64,000 nucleotides of DNA from Bacillus stratosphericus (lineage in GTDB: Bacteria > Bacillota > Bacilli > Bacillales > Bacillaceae): NCBI RefSeq assembly GCF_020524495.1, contig NZ_JAIVLB010000005.1, positions 1-64,000 on the forward strand, in the 5' to 3' direction. Both the position numbers and the translations under genes were made by a program. The notes beneath the pieces were generated by a model, which saw nothing but the letters and a program-made list of their open reading frames with translations, did not search any database and was not told the DNA's origin. This document shows, in pieces, positions 8,867-18,160 of this stretch. Position 1 is the stretch's first letter, and every line of letters begins with the position of its first letter.

Positions 8867-8932
8867 TTGAAAATCCATAAATGTTAAACCACATCTGTCA
8901 AGTAGACAAGAGTAAAAGTCACATTGGAGGAG

Positions 8933-8961
8933 CCTGAGTCCTGATATGGACTCAGGTTTTT
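8933..8961 (+). terminator. Terminator of the acid-sugar operon
   Basis: CCTGAGTCC (8933-8941) pairs perfectly with GGACTCAGG (8948-8956) around a 6-base loop, followed by five T. Confidence 0.9.
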
Positions 8962-9065
8962 AAATGTGAATGCCAAAACTTCTAATTGATGTGTATTCTG
9001 ACAGATGGGAAATGAGTGACATCTGATTCCATCCTGTAAAATTGTTTAACCGTTGTAGTGAACCA

Positions 9066-9245
9066 TTATCCAAAAAAGATGGTACTAGCCCAAAAGGTTA
9101 GAGATAAACGACCTTTTGGAATAGTCTCTTTTCTCAAGGCTAACATTTTTCCCCTGTTAGTCGCTAATCGAATATGTTGAAAAAGTGCATCCCGCACCTC
9201 TTTTTCCGTACGGGCGTCCCTAATTTGATATAGGTTCCTGGCATC
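9066..9245 (-). pseudogene. Nitric oxide synthase oxygenase remnant
   Basis: On the minus strand an open frame from 9245 to the TAA at 9068-9066 reads DAR, then RTEKEVRDALFQHIRLATNRGKM. The Bacillus NOS oxygenase has a nearly identical segment ([23 protein letters not shown], from memory) in its pterin/haem region. Only about 35 residues survive; the flanks show no further homology and the tail is frame-random. The rest of 8962-9447 appears non-coding. Confidence 0.6.
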
Positions 9246-9447
9246 ATTGATTGCTTAAACATGCCCAAGTGTGAACTAATGAAAAGGCTTTATGTGATGT
9301 AGATTTCTAACACATTTAACACTTTGCAACAGTACATTATGAAACGTCTGCTTTGATGGAAAACGCAGAAATTATGTTTTTAAAGAGAAAGAAAACTGAA
9401 AAAGGAATTGTGAATATAGTATTGTTTTTTCTTTAGCAGAGCGTTTA

Positions 9448-10575
9448 TTATTTTTTCATGGATGATCCCATATTGGTGACTCTGATATCAACATCATATG
9501 TGATATCAGCTTCAGCAAAATGCTCGTCCCATTTTGGTTTGATTTTTTCCCACTCCCTCGGATATTGTATTCTAAACTTTTCTGAGAACTTCAAAGCATC
9601 TGTCCGATATTCAGTTTGTAATTTATCGAGCGTAGCTTTAATCATATTTTCCACTTTTTCCTCCGTTAGACGCTCAACTTCGGTCAGATTTTTATTTTGG
9701 TCACTCGAATTTGCCCAATCCTCTGAAATCTGACCGGTCGATGTGACATTAATGTCATAAGAAGGCCGCCCGTTTTTTTTGCTCACCCGTATACGACTGT
9801 CAACTGATTGAATTTCATAAACCATTACTTTATTGTCCTTGTTTTTGACCTTGACGAGCCCGCCTTTGATTTTTCCAGTGATCCACCCGGCTCCTTGTAT
9901 TTCTTCTTGCGATAATATCCCGACCAGCTTTTTCTCCCTTCCGTTCACAACGGCTGCTCCATTAAATACAATCTGTCCATACTGTATATCGAGGTTTTGT
10001 AGGAGAAAGCTGGAGTTATTGACCAGATTTGTTGTAAGGTTTCCTAAGCTCATCATCGGCAGTATACCTGTTGTACGGTAGCGGTTTTGCATCGTCTCGA
10101 TAATACGCTCCGCCGGCATTTCTGTCTTTCCCGGTACATCTAGCATCTTCTGTGCAGAAGGCATGGAAATGCAAACTTCCATGCTCATTCTAGATTGATT
10201 ATCCCTGATAATGGTATCTAATAGATCCTGAAAATTCACTTCGCGAGCAAGGTCCTGTCCGATAATTAACAACTTTTGATGCTGTGGGATAACAGATTTA
10301 GGGAGCATTAAAGACATTTTTCTTATGATTTCATGAACGGAGTCTCCCTCTAATGTGAAATTTTGATAGGTTGACTTTATTGGGGGCTGTGTCTCTTGAG
10401 TGTTTTGATATATTGCCATCTGTGTAGTTATTTTAATTGGACCTTTCTCGGTGTCTTCTCCTTTGTCAAAACCTGTTGCTAACACTATGGACAATTTTTC
10501 AATATCTTTGTTATCCCAGCATCCTCCCAAAAAAAAGCAAGCAAACAAAAGGACGTATAGGTTAAATCGTTTCAC
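9448..10575 (-). CDS. Spore germination lipoprotein, Ger(x)C family
   Basis: The frame encodes about 375 residues. I start at GTG 10575, which has AAGGTG seven bases upstream; a GTG at 10584 overlapping the previous stop is the alternative. The N-terminus is a lipoprotein signal with lipobox FFLGGC (Cys about 19) followed by WDNKDIE, the hallmark of GerAC/GerBC proteins. The mature part covers the three GerC domains and ends in YDVDIRVTNMGSSMKK. It is the last gene of a three-gene operon and completes a germinant receptor in the spore inner membrane. Confidence 0.9.
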   Translation of the reverse strand: MKRFNLYVLLFACFFLGGCWDNKDIEKLSIVLATGFDKGEDTEKGPIKITTQMAIYQNTQETQPPIKSTYQNFTLEGDSVHEIIRKMSLMLPKSVIPQHQKLLIIGQDLAREVNFQDLLDTIIRDNQSRMSMEVCISMPSAQKMLDVPGKTEMPAERIIETMQNRYRTTGILPMMSLGNLTTNLVNNSSFLLQNLDIQYGQIVFNGAAVVNGREKKLVGILSQEEIQGAGWITGKIKGGLVKVKNKDNKVMVYEIQSVDSRIRVSKKNGRPSYDINVTSTGQISEDWANSSDQNKNLTEVERLTEEKVENMIKATLDKLQTEYRTDALKFSEKFRIQYPREWEKIKPKWDEHFAEADITYDVDIRVTNMGSSMKK

Positions 10576-10580
10576 TGCGT

Positions 10581-11675
10581 TCACCTTTTCTTTTTCAATT
10601 TTATCATGATAATTCCAATAAGAAAAATTGGGATAATAACACTTATGATTAGGCTGTAATTGCCGATATAAGTTTGTAAAGCAAAGACGTCGAGTAGATT
10701 CCCTGGGAAAAGGGCGATTAAATATATGATAGGAAGAAATAGTAAAACAAAAGGCTTCAGCTTTTTTCCGAACAGCTGGGAAAGTCCCAATGATGCTGTA
10801 TAGTGGGTGAGCAAATAAGTAAAAAAGATTTGGATGAGCCAAACAATTAGTAAAAAGGATTCAAACCTTTCAAAAAAAATGCCTACGTATTCATACTGCT
10901 TAACAAAGGAGATGAGGGGATATGTGTCTGCTTTTACCCCATTAATGGACAGCGCACCGATGATCAAAATAGTTGCTGTTAAATTTAAAGCAGTTGGAAT
11001 CGCGGTCCCAAAAAAAACGACCTTTTTCGCTTTTTTCGGATGTTTCATAAAGGCTATCCAAATCATAATAAACTCTACTCCTGAATTTACAAAAAATCCA
11101 GGGGGAATCCCTTTCACAACAGGGATGACACCATGTCCTAATACTGGAAGTATATTTTCAGTCTGAAACAGCTTGATCCCCATAATAATAACAAGAAAAA
11201 AAACAATAAATGTGATCGGGGCCAATAGCTGAATTAAACGGGCTAACGAGTTGATCCCTCCCATGACGGCATAGCTCCCCACCCATAGCATAGAAATCAA
11301 AATCGCTTCAATCGGGGTGTTTTCCAATAGATAGAATTTAGTGACTTCACCCATCATGCGGATTTCAAAACTGCTGATTAGAATAGCATAAAAAATCAAA
11401 ATGATACACAGTATGGTGCCTATGCCCTTTCCAGCCAACTGCTTGCTGAAGTCAAAAAATGTTTTTCCTTGAAAACGCAATGCAATATTAGTGCAAAACA
11501 AGCCAATCAGCAAAGAAATAATCCAACCAAGAATAATTGAGATCCACACATCAGGCGTGCCCACTGCTTCGGCAAGATTTCTGGGAATCGTTATAATACC
11601 GAAACCTATAATGGTAGATGATAGGAGGTATATTGTTTGCATTGTGGTAATCAAATTTTCTTTTCTTTTAACCAA
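10581..11675 (-). CDS. Spore germination protein, GerB (GerAB-type) family
   Basis: This protein has 364 residues in about 10 membrane segments and is an APC-superfamily-like spore permease. It contains MQTIYLLSSTIIGFGIITIPR near the start and many Ile/Leu-rich helices. The start is TTG 11675, six bases after the gerA-type stop, with a weak AAAAGG. In germinant receptors this subunit binds the small-molecule germinant. Which amino acid or sugar it senses cannot be told from sequence. Confidence 0.9.
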   Translation of the reverse strand: MVKRKENLITTMQTIYLLSSTIIGFGIITIPRNLAEAVGTPDVWISIILGWIISLLIGLFCTNIALRFQGKTFFDFSKQLAGKGIGTILCIILIFYAILISSFEIRMMGEVTKFYLLENTPIEAILISMLWVGSYAVMGGINSLARLIQLLAPITFIVFFLVIIMGIKLFQTENILPVLGHGVIPVVKGIPPGFFVNSGVEFIMIWIAFMKHPKKAKKVVFFGTAIPTALNLTATILIIGALSINGVKADTYPLISFVKQYEYVGIFFERFESFLLIVWLIQIFFTYLLTHYTASLGLSQLFGKKLKPFVLLFLPIIYLIALFPGNLLDVFALQTYIGNYSLIISVIIPIFLIGIIMIKLKKKR

Positions 11676-11681
11676 AATGGT

Positions 11682-13307
11682 TCACAGCCTTTTCTTTTTT
11701 CTTCGATACTTGTTTCTGTCAGATGAAAATTCCTTCGGACGGAGAATCATGGAAAATAAAGGTAGTCTAAATATGGTGTCTTTTACATCTTTAAAATCAA
11801 ATATATTTGCAGTAAAATATGGGATTCCAAAACTTTCAATTTTTGATAAATGAATGCATATTATCAGCAAAAACAATAAAATACCGTACAACCCAAAAGT
11901 AGCTGCGCAAAACATCCCACCAAAACGCAGTATTCTCAATCCAATCCCTATATTGTATTGAGGAATTACGAAGGAGGAGATCGCTGTCAAGGCAACCACA
12001 ATGACCATGATTGGGCTCACAAGATTGGCTTTAACGGCCGCATCACCAATAACAACTCCTCCGACCAAACCGACTGTAGAACCAACAGGTCTTGGCAAGC
12101 GAAGTCCAGCTTCACGTAAAATTTCAACTGAAACTTCCATTAGGATGGCTTCGACTAAAGAAGGGAATGGTGAGTGAATCCTTGAGCTTGCTATGGACAG
12201 AGCCAGTTTAGTTGGTATCATTCCTTGATTAAAGGAGACAAACGCAATGTAGAGACTTGGTAGGAATACACTAATAAAAGATGCCGTAAAGCGCAGCATT
12301 CGAAAGAATGACATCGGCAACCATCTTTCATAATAGTCTTCTGGTGTTTGAATGAACATAGGGAGTGTAACAGGAACGATTAAAGCAAATGGAGATCCAT
12401 CCAACAGTATGGCAACTCTCCCTTCTAGAAGTGCGCCCATTACTCGGTCGGGCCGTTCGGTATTTTGCATTTGAGGAAAGATTGAAAGATAATTGTCTTC
12501 TATAAGCTGTTCGATATATCCGGTTTCAAGTGCATTATCAATGTCAATCTGTTTGATTCGCTCCGAGACTTCTTCTACGAGATCTTCTTTTGCAATCCCT
12601 TTGATATAAACGATTGAACATAATTTAGTCTGTTTTCCGATTTGATAATCAACCATTCTAAGGTTGGGACTTGGACTAAGCCTTCTTAAAAGGGCCGTAT
12701 TATCCCTAAGATTTTCAACAAAGCCTAAACGGGGACCTCTAACAAGAGTTTCCGATTGGGCTTCTTCAATGTTCCGAGATTTCCATCCCTTTACATCAAT
12801 GATGATGGCGTCGTGAAGCCTATCGATGATTAATGCAGCCGATCCAGTCAAAATCCCATGCAGGATATCATCAATAGATCTGTCTTCCTTAACATCTGTC
12901 ATAGGAATATGCTTGTTCAAAAGAAAAGACTCAACATCATTAGATGAGAAGTTTTTGCCAGCATTTAGTGTCATTAAAGGAGTTAAGATATGATCATGTA
13001 TCATCTGATTATCTGTAAGCCCGTCTATATGAATGAGGGCAGCTTTCATTCCAGAAGATCCGATGACAAATTTCCTGACTGACAGGTCGGAGCTGCGTCC
13101 GACGCACTCAGATATATGACTGATATCTTTAGACAGATCTCCTGTTAAAGATTTCATTGACTTTTTCTCTATGTAGGGGCGTTTCGTCTCTTTGTGGATT
13201 TTTTTTAAAGACTCTCCTATTTCAGAAAAAATATAGGGTACAATAAACACAATTAAAGCCCCTGCCATGACATCAAAACGAAAGAGAAATAAATATAATT
13301 CATCCAT
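11682..13307 (-). CDS. Spore germination protein, GerA (GerAA-type) family
   Basis: The protein has 541 residues, with ATG at 13307 behind AGGAGGG. It begins with a short hydrophobic helix. A soluble domain follows at about 60-330, with GSSGMKAALIHIDGL and RGPRLGFVENLRDN. A membrane domain of about five helices has GRVAILLDGSPFALIVP, REAGLRLPRPVG and VGGVVIGDAAV, all GerA signatures. GerAA subunits form the oligomeric channel of the receptor. Order A-B-C on one strand with tight spacing is the standard operon. It would be expressed in the forespore, but I found no convincing SigG promoter. Confidence 0.92.
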   Translation of the reverse strand: MDELYLFLFRFDVMAGALIVFIVPYIFSEIGESLKKIHKETKRPYIEKKSMKSLTGDLSKDISHISECVGRSSDLSVRKFVIGSSGMKAALIHIDGLTDNQMIHDHILTPLMTLNAGKNFSSNDVESFLLNKHIPMTDVKEDRSIDDILHGILTGSAALIIDRLHDAIIIDVKGWKSRNIEEAQSETLVRGPRLGFVENLRDNTALLRRLSPSPNLRMVDYQIGKQTKLCSIVYIKGIAKEDLVEEVSERIKQIDIDNALETGYIEQLIEDNYLSIFPQMQNTERPDRVMGALLEGRVAILLDGSPFALIVPVTLPMFIQTPEDYYERWLPMSFFRMLRFTASFISVFLPSLYIAFVSFNQGMIPTKLALSIASSRIHSPFPSLVEAILMEVSVEILREAGLRLPRPVGSTVGLVGGVVIGDAAVKANLVSPIMVIVVALTAISSFVIPQYNIGIGLRILRFGGMFCAATFGLYGILLFLLIICIHLSKIESFGIPYFTANIFDFKDVKDTIFRLPLFSMILRPKEFSSDRNKYRRKKKRL

Positions 13308-14083
13308 CTTTGTTTTCCCTCCTTTTTCATAGCATGTCCTATAAAAGGTGCATTTATGACTGAAAGATTTACACAGATATCGTTGATTGGATTGCTAATC
13401 AAAGCACTTGTTTTTTGTTAAATCCAAATGAGAAAAGGCTGTGATATTCCACTGATTTTTGTTCACCTTCAACACAAATATACATCCATAGGTTAGATTT
13501 TTCTTTTTAAATGAGGAAATGAATAATTTGAGGGGATAAATGGGAAATTCCGTCTATTTTCGTCAGAATTAAATCCCTTTATTGTAACATATCGGCGGAT
13601 TGAGCTTTACATACGATGTTTATATGTCTTTTTAAAAAAGTCTTGATAGGTAGAAATAAGACAACAGGTGGAAATGTTGGATCGTGGAAGAGCACGAAAG
13701 AGGATGTGATTGTCTTGAACTTTCTTTAGAACCACCATGTGTAAGAATAATTGGCGGAGTTTTTACATGAATGATACTTTCCTCAATTATTATGAAGTCC
13801 GGATATACAAGGTGGATCAAGTGAGTGGAATTTGCAAGAGCAGAGAACGTATGCACATGCAACAAATCGAGCGGCTGATTCTATACCATTCACTGGGACT
13901 GTCCTGATGCTATTTCTAATGAAATTCTTGTAAAAAAAATTTACAATTAATAAAGAGTTTGTACTTCTTTAAAGTGGAGGATAAAACTTTATAAAATTAA
14001 ACGGGGAGCATTCAATGATTAACTTAGGTAGTCATTTAGCCAATAAAAGTTAAAGGCTACACAAATAGAGTTATTAAACAGTT
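13308..14083. other. Long gap with short unrecognised coding-like fragments
   Basis: No convincing gene is present. A frame ending at 13770 has Cys-containing segments (HERGCDCLEL, PPCVRIIGGVF), and ATG 13767-13907 follows it with a 46-codon frame. Neither has a good ribosome binding site and I do not know any homologue. A 12-codon ORF near 14014 follows GGGGAG. These may be debris of a spore-coat-like gene or chance frames. Confidence 0.3.
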
Positions 14084-14123
14084 AAATACAACCATGTCCT
14101 TTATTACGGACATGGTTGTATTT
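14084..14123. terminator. Bidirectional terminator after the PRD regulator
   Basis: AAATACAACCATGTCC (14084-14099) pairs perfectly over 16 bases with GGACATGGTTGTATTT (14108-14123). The stop codon of the minus-strand regulator lies at its edge. A-rich and T-rich ends make it usable in both directions. Confidence 0.85.
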
Positions 14124-16029
14124 ATCCACTCGGCTGGTCAATCAGGTCCATTAGTTGATCAATAAACGCTTCATATGACGGTGAATTTGCAAGCTTTCTC
14201 ACATTCGTTGCACTTGCAAGGATTTTAATATATTCGTCATATATGTCCCTGTAGATATTTCGTTCATTCTTGTTCATGGCGATTAACGTCACAATCCGTA
14301 TGTTAGTAGCGTCTCCCCACTTAATTGGTTTATTCGTGATTAGTACAGCGATAGAAGTTTGTAATGCATCCATATGGATGGAATGAGGAACGGCTACGAT
14401 ATTATTAAAGGCGGTAGAGGACAACTTTTCCCTTTTAATAACATTTCCCACAAAATTCTTTTTAACTAAGCGAAGATCGGTCATCTTTCCGGTGATAAAT
14501 GATATAATATCAAATTCATCTTGGAACGTTTGATTACTGAACATAAATATCCGTTTATCAAATAAGGAAAGCAGGTTTTGTTTAAGTTGCTGTTGCTCCT
14601 TTTCCTGTTTGATTCGGTAGACAAGTGTTTGTATGTTTAGTATATCATCTGAGGACAGAAACGTACTGATAACAACTTTGGCAATAGTCTGATCTAATGG
14701 AATCTCCATCGTAGAAATCATAAAATCAGCCTGAAGTGCTGATATTTCCTTGTCAATCCTTGTTACTACCTTTATGACTCGTAATTGATTGGCGAAGTAG
14801 TGTTCTATCTTCTCTTTTAATTGAAACTGTAAATGATTATAAGCAGGACAGACGAGTACGACTTCAAGCAGGTCATGTTTTTTTTGTTTTAATTCTAAAC
14901 AGCTTCCTACATGTAAGGCAATATATGTAATCTCATCTTCATGCAGGTGTATATCTAGCTTTTCTGAAATAAGATTACTAATATAAACCGATAAATCATA
15001 GATAAGAGGAGAAGACATTTTAATTGATTGTGTTAAGGGATTTTTAAATGGAAAATTGTTGGAACACCTTACCACCATATTTTGGACATGCAAGACAAAC
15101 TTGGTTTTGAACTCTTCATCTTCCAAACTAATAAGATAGTTCTCGTTCACTTTTTCTAAGATTTCATCAATTAAAGTCTCATATCTTGATTGGACAAACT
15201 TCTCCTTTTCCTCTGACATATAGGTAGCCTTACTGCTAAAGAGTGCTTGTAAATAATATAATTCATTGTGATCCATGTGAACCTGGAAATACGATTCTAT
15301 TAGGCCTTGGATTTCATGTATGATGGTCATCGAAATAAAAGTTTCTCTATACGGATAGACAAGGTGATTGACGTACTGGTTATCCTGCATGCGTTCAATA
15401 GATATAATAATATGATAGATAATATTACCTAGCGTATATTCATTTATATCGTAACCATGGTTCTGGATAATCTGCAACAACATTGTTTTGAAATTGTGCA
15501 ATTCATATCCAAATATTTTTTCTAGATCTATAATATTATAAAAGGTAGTATTATATTGTTTATAATAAATCATACTCATTACTTTCCGTTTATCAATTTC
15601 TTTTCCTCGGAGGAACAAATGACCTTTCACACGATAAATATTCAAATCATAGTTGCTAATAAACTTCCGGCATTCGATAATATCCTTTTCAACAGTGGGA
15701 ACGCTTACAAACATATCCTCACTCAAATCAAATATATCAATACCATCTTCTGATAGAATTATTTGCTGTAAAATGTAGTATACTCTATTGCTTAAGCTTT
15801 CTTTCTTTTGCTGGGACAGCCCCCTCAAGTTTTCTGCCGTTTTCAAACGGTACCCCATATTAGATGATTCTATTGCAAGCGATGACTGATATTGTTGATT
15901 GATATATTGAACATAATTCCGTAACGTCCGAGAAGAGATATTTAAATAATCCAAAATTTCGTTTGTTTTCATCCAATCTTTTCGTTCTTTCAGTATCTGA
16001 ATTAGTGATTTGATATTCTTGTCCTTCAT
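14122..16029 (-). CDS. BglG/LicR-type PRD transcriptional activator with EIIB-like and EIIA domains
   Basis: This is a 635-residue protein with GAGGTGG before ATG 16029. The N-terminal helix-turn-helix includes KTNEILDYLNISSRTLRNYVQ (about 20-40). Two PTS regulation domains follow (about 190-390), the second with DEITYIALHVG. A GatB-like segment (VVLVCPAYNHL) keeps one Cys but lacks the usual phosphate loop. The C-terminal PTS IIA-like domain (about 490-630) has VPHSIH, with a candidate phosphorylated His. It lies divergent from the PTS operon, so it is the likely activator. It resembles LicR more than RNA-binding antiterminators because a DNA-binding domain is present. Confidence 0.85.
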   Translation of the reverse strand: MKDKNIKSLIQILKERKDWMKTNEILDYLNISSRTLRNYVQYINQQYQSSLAIESSNMGYRLKTAENLRGLSQQKKESLSNRVYYILQQIILSEDGIDIFDLSEDMFVSVPTVEKDIIECRKFISNYDLNIYRVKGHLFLRGKEIDKRKVMSMIYYKQYNTTFYNIIDLEKIFGYELHNFKTMLLQIIQNHGYDINEYTLGNIIYHIIISIERMQDNQYVNHLVYPYRETFISMTIIHEIQGLIESYFQVHMDHNELYYLQALFSSKATYMSEEKEKFVQSRYETLIDEILEKVNENYLISLEDEEFKTKFVLHVQNMVVRCSNNFPFKNPLTQSIKMSSPLIYDLSVYISNLISEKLDIHLHEDEITYIALHVGSCLELKQKKHDLLEVVLVCPAYNHLQFQLKEKIEHYFANQLRVIKVVTRIDKEISALQADFMISTMEIPLDQTIAKVVISTFLSSDDILNIQTLVYRIKQEKEQQQLKQNLLSLFDKRIFMFSNQTFQDEFDIISFITGKMTDLRLVKKNFVGNVIKREKLSSTAFNNIVAVPHSIHMDALQTSIAVLITNKPIKWGDATNIRIVTLIAMNKNERNIYRDIYDEYIKILASATNVRKLANSPSYEAFIDQLMDLIDQPSG

Positions 16030-16186
16030 TTATAATTCCACCTCTTTTTTTTATTATCATTATACTATCTATAAGCTTGATGACGAAAATAAATATGTTG
16101 CCAATAGGTAGGTAATATTTACATTGGTTAGTTTTACAATGATTTGGACATAATATAGTTAAGCGTGAAATAAGGAGGAAACAACA
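16030..16186. promoter_or_regulatory. Divergent control region between the PRD regulator and the PTS operon
   Basis: These 157 bases must hold both promoters. On the plus strand TTGCCA, a 16-base spacer and TACATT form one plausible promoter near 16098-16125, and AT-rich repeats surround it. No cre or ribonucleic antiterminator-type hairpin is obvious. Confidence 0.3.
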
Positions 16187-16501
16187 ATGAAAAAAAAGAT
16201 CTTATTAATTTGCAGTGGCGGAGCCTCTAGTGGGTTTTTAGCTCAGAATATTCGAAAGGCAGCCAAGAAAAAAGGATTAGAGGTCGAAGTGATGGCTCGT
16301 GGAGAATCCGAATTAAATGATTATAAGGATAGCATTGATATGGTGTTGATTGCTCCCCACTTGAGTTATATTCAAGACGATATTGCGGCCGAACTTGCAA
16401 ATACAAATATTCCATTTCAATTAATCGATCAAATGACATATGGCACTTTAAATGGAGAGAAAGGACTCGAAATCATTGTAAAAGGATTAGGCTTAGAATA
16501 A
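16187..16501 (+). CDS. PTS lactose/cellobiose-type IIB component
   Basis: This protein has 104 residues with AAGGAGG upstream of ATG 16187. The N-terminal strand ends in LICSGGASSGF; the Cys is the phosphorylated residue of the lactose/cellobiose IIB family. The fold is completed by MVLIAPHLSYIQDDI. It passes phosphate from IIA to the sugar entering through IIC. It is the first gene of the operon IIB-IIC-IIA-GH1, the order of B. subtilis licBCA. Confidence 0.92.
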   Translation: MKKKILLICSGGASSGFLAQNIRKAAKKKGLEVEVMARGESELNDYKDSIDMVLIAPHLSYIQDDIAAELANTNIPFQLIDQMTYGTLNGEKGLEIIVKGLGLE

Positions 16502-16522
16502 TCTGATGAAGGAGGGGTAAGA

Positions 16523-17761
16523 ATGAATAAATTAATTGAATACATGAATCGGTCTTTTGCACCTAAAATGAATAAAATTACTCGAAATGCCTGGGTATCG
16601 GCTATTCAAGAGTCTATCATGGGTGTGTTGCCCTTAATTCTTGTCGGATCATTAATCACCTTGATTATGATTTTAAACGATTTTATACCCAATATGCCTA
16701 ATTTACAGCCTATCAGTGATTTTTCGTTTGGTCTGATGAGTTTGTTTATCTCTTTTTTAGTCCCATATTTTATACTGGAAAAGCTAAAAAAGAATGACCG
16801 AAAATTAATTGCTGGATTGACGGGGGCAGCAATGTTTTTGTTATTGCTTTCTCCAACCTTTGATGCGGAAGGTCAAATTATATTTTCCTTTGAAAGGTTT
16901 GGCGCAAATGGGATGTTTGTTGCCATTATCGTTGGCTTATTGGTTGGTTTTGTCTTTTATTTGTTTAGTAAGATCTCCTTTTTTAAAGAATCTAGTTCTT
17001 TACCTGATTTTATTATCGTTTGGTTTGATACGATTGTACCGATTTCTCTTTTATTATTAGCTGGATGGCTCGTTACAATTGTTGGAACCTTTGATCTTTA
17101 TGCCTCGATTCTTAGTTTATTTGAGCCGTTGAATAGTATTGGACAAAGTTTTGCTGGCTTTGTCGCTATTACATTTATTTGTGTGTTTTTATATTCTTTT
17201 GGTATTAGCCCATGGGCACTGTACCCAGTTGTATTTCCGATGTGGATGGCAGGAATTGAACAGAATGCAAGCCAATTAGCGCAAGGTCTGAACCCTTCCA
17301 ATATCCATACGTTTGAAACATTAATGGCTTGGATTTGGATTGGTGGCATGGGTACCACATTACCATTGGTGATTATTATGTTAGTGATTGCTGAGTCGAA
17401 TCACTTGAAGGCGGTTAGTAGAGTGACCATTGTACCTTCGATTTTTAATATTAATGAACCCGTAGTATTCGGGGCGCCGGTTGCCTTTAATCCAATCTTG
17501 ATGATTCCAATGTGGTTGAATGGTATTATTATTCCAGCCATCACTTATTTAGTGCTTTCGTTTGGAGTCATTCCACTGCCAGCAGAGGTTATGCAATTAT
17601 GGTATTTACCAATTGGTATTTCCACCTTTTTGGTGAATACAAACTTTAGCAGTTTATTTCTTTTGGTTATTAACCTTGTTGTATCGCTGATCATATGGTA
17701 TCCATTCGTCAAGGTATATGATAAACAAAAAGTAGCAGAAGAAACAGAACAACAAGTTTAA
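16523..17761 (+). CDS. PTS lactose/cellobiose-type IIC permease
   Basis: The protein has 412 residues and about ten membrane segments. It begins with a short cytoplasmic MNKLIEYMNRSFAPKMNKITRN typical of cellobiose IIC proteins. The family motif is seen in PSIFNINEPVVFGAPVAFNPILMIP (about 310-335), which lines the sugar site. AGGAGGGG precedes the ATG. It transports and phosphorylates a beta-glucoside; the GH1 enzyme in the operon fits cellobiose, gentiobiose, salicin or lichenan fragments. Confidence 0.92.
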   Translation: MNKLIEYMNRSFAPKMNKITRNAWVSAIQESIMGVLPLILVGSLITLIMILNDFIPNMPNLQPISDFSFGLMSLFISFLVPYFILEKLKKNDRKLIAGLTGAAMFLLLLSPTFDAEGQIIFSFERFGANGMFVAIIVGLLVGFVFYLFSKISFFKESSSLPDFIIVWFDTIVPISLLLLAGWLVTIVGTFDLYASILSLFEPLNSIGQSFAGFVAITFICVFLYSFGISPWALYPVVFPMWMAGIEQNASQLAQGLNPSNIHTFETLMAWIWIGGMGTTLPLVIIMLVIAESNHLKAVSRVTIVPSIFNINEPVVFGAPVAFNPILMIPMWLNGIIIPAITYLVLSFGVIPLPAEVMQLWYLPIGISTFLVNTNFSSLFLLVINLVVSLIIWYPFVKVYDKQKVAEETEQQV

Positions 17762-17786
17762 TCTATCAACTTTAGGGGTGATTCAT

Positions 17787-18134
17787 TTGAGTCAAAATAA
17801 TACAGAGGCACTGCAAGAAGTTGCGATGCAAATCATTTTAGGGGCAGGCAATGCGCGTGCCGATATTCAAACGGCTCTGAGGCATGTGGAAACATTTGAG
17901 TTTGTACACGCAGAAGAAGCATTAACACAAGCAAAAAAGCATATGTCTCAAGCTCACTCTTTCCAGACAGAAACGATCCAAAAAGAGGCAAGGGGGGAAG
18001 AAATAGTTTTCTCGACCTTATTTACCCATGCACAAGATCATTTGATGACGGTTATGAGTGAATGGAATATGGCGAGAAATTTATTAAGAATCTCTCAATC
18101 ATTAGAACAAAGAATAAAAAAACTAAAAGAGTAA
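17787..18134 (+). CDS. PTS lactose/cellobiose-type IIA component
   Basis: This is a 115-residue all-helical protein. I choose TTG 17787 because AGGGGTGA lies five bases before it; the GTG at 17778 lies inside that Shine-Dalgarno. LGAGNARADIQTALRHVETFEF and the later FTHAQDHLMT, whose His is the phosphorylation site, are family signatures. It receives phosphate from HPr and hands it to IIB. Confidence 0.88.
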   Translation: MSQNNTEALQEVAMQIILGAGNARADIQTALRHVETFEFVHAEEALTQAKKHMSQAHSFQTETIQKEARGEEIVFSTLFTHAQDHLMTVMSEWNMARNLLRISQSLEQRIKKLKE

Positions 18135-18160
18135 CTATAAGTAGATGGGAAGTGATAGAG

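Noticed and set aside
13308-13420. A SigG promoter for the ger operon
   Set aside because: A CATAAAT-like -10 exists on the minus strand, but the -35 at the right distance reads GATAT and not the GMATR consensus.
13632-13865. A 77-codon minus-strand ORF upstream of the ger operon
   Set aside because: Low-complexity His/Ser/Leu composition and no RBS; it is antisense to the better fragments on the plus strand.
18062-18160. An N-terminal extension of the GH1 enzyme by 33 residues
   Set aside because: It overlaps the IIA gene and lacks an RBS; ATG 18161 has one and gives a normal GH1 N-terminus.
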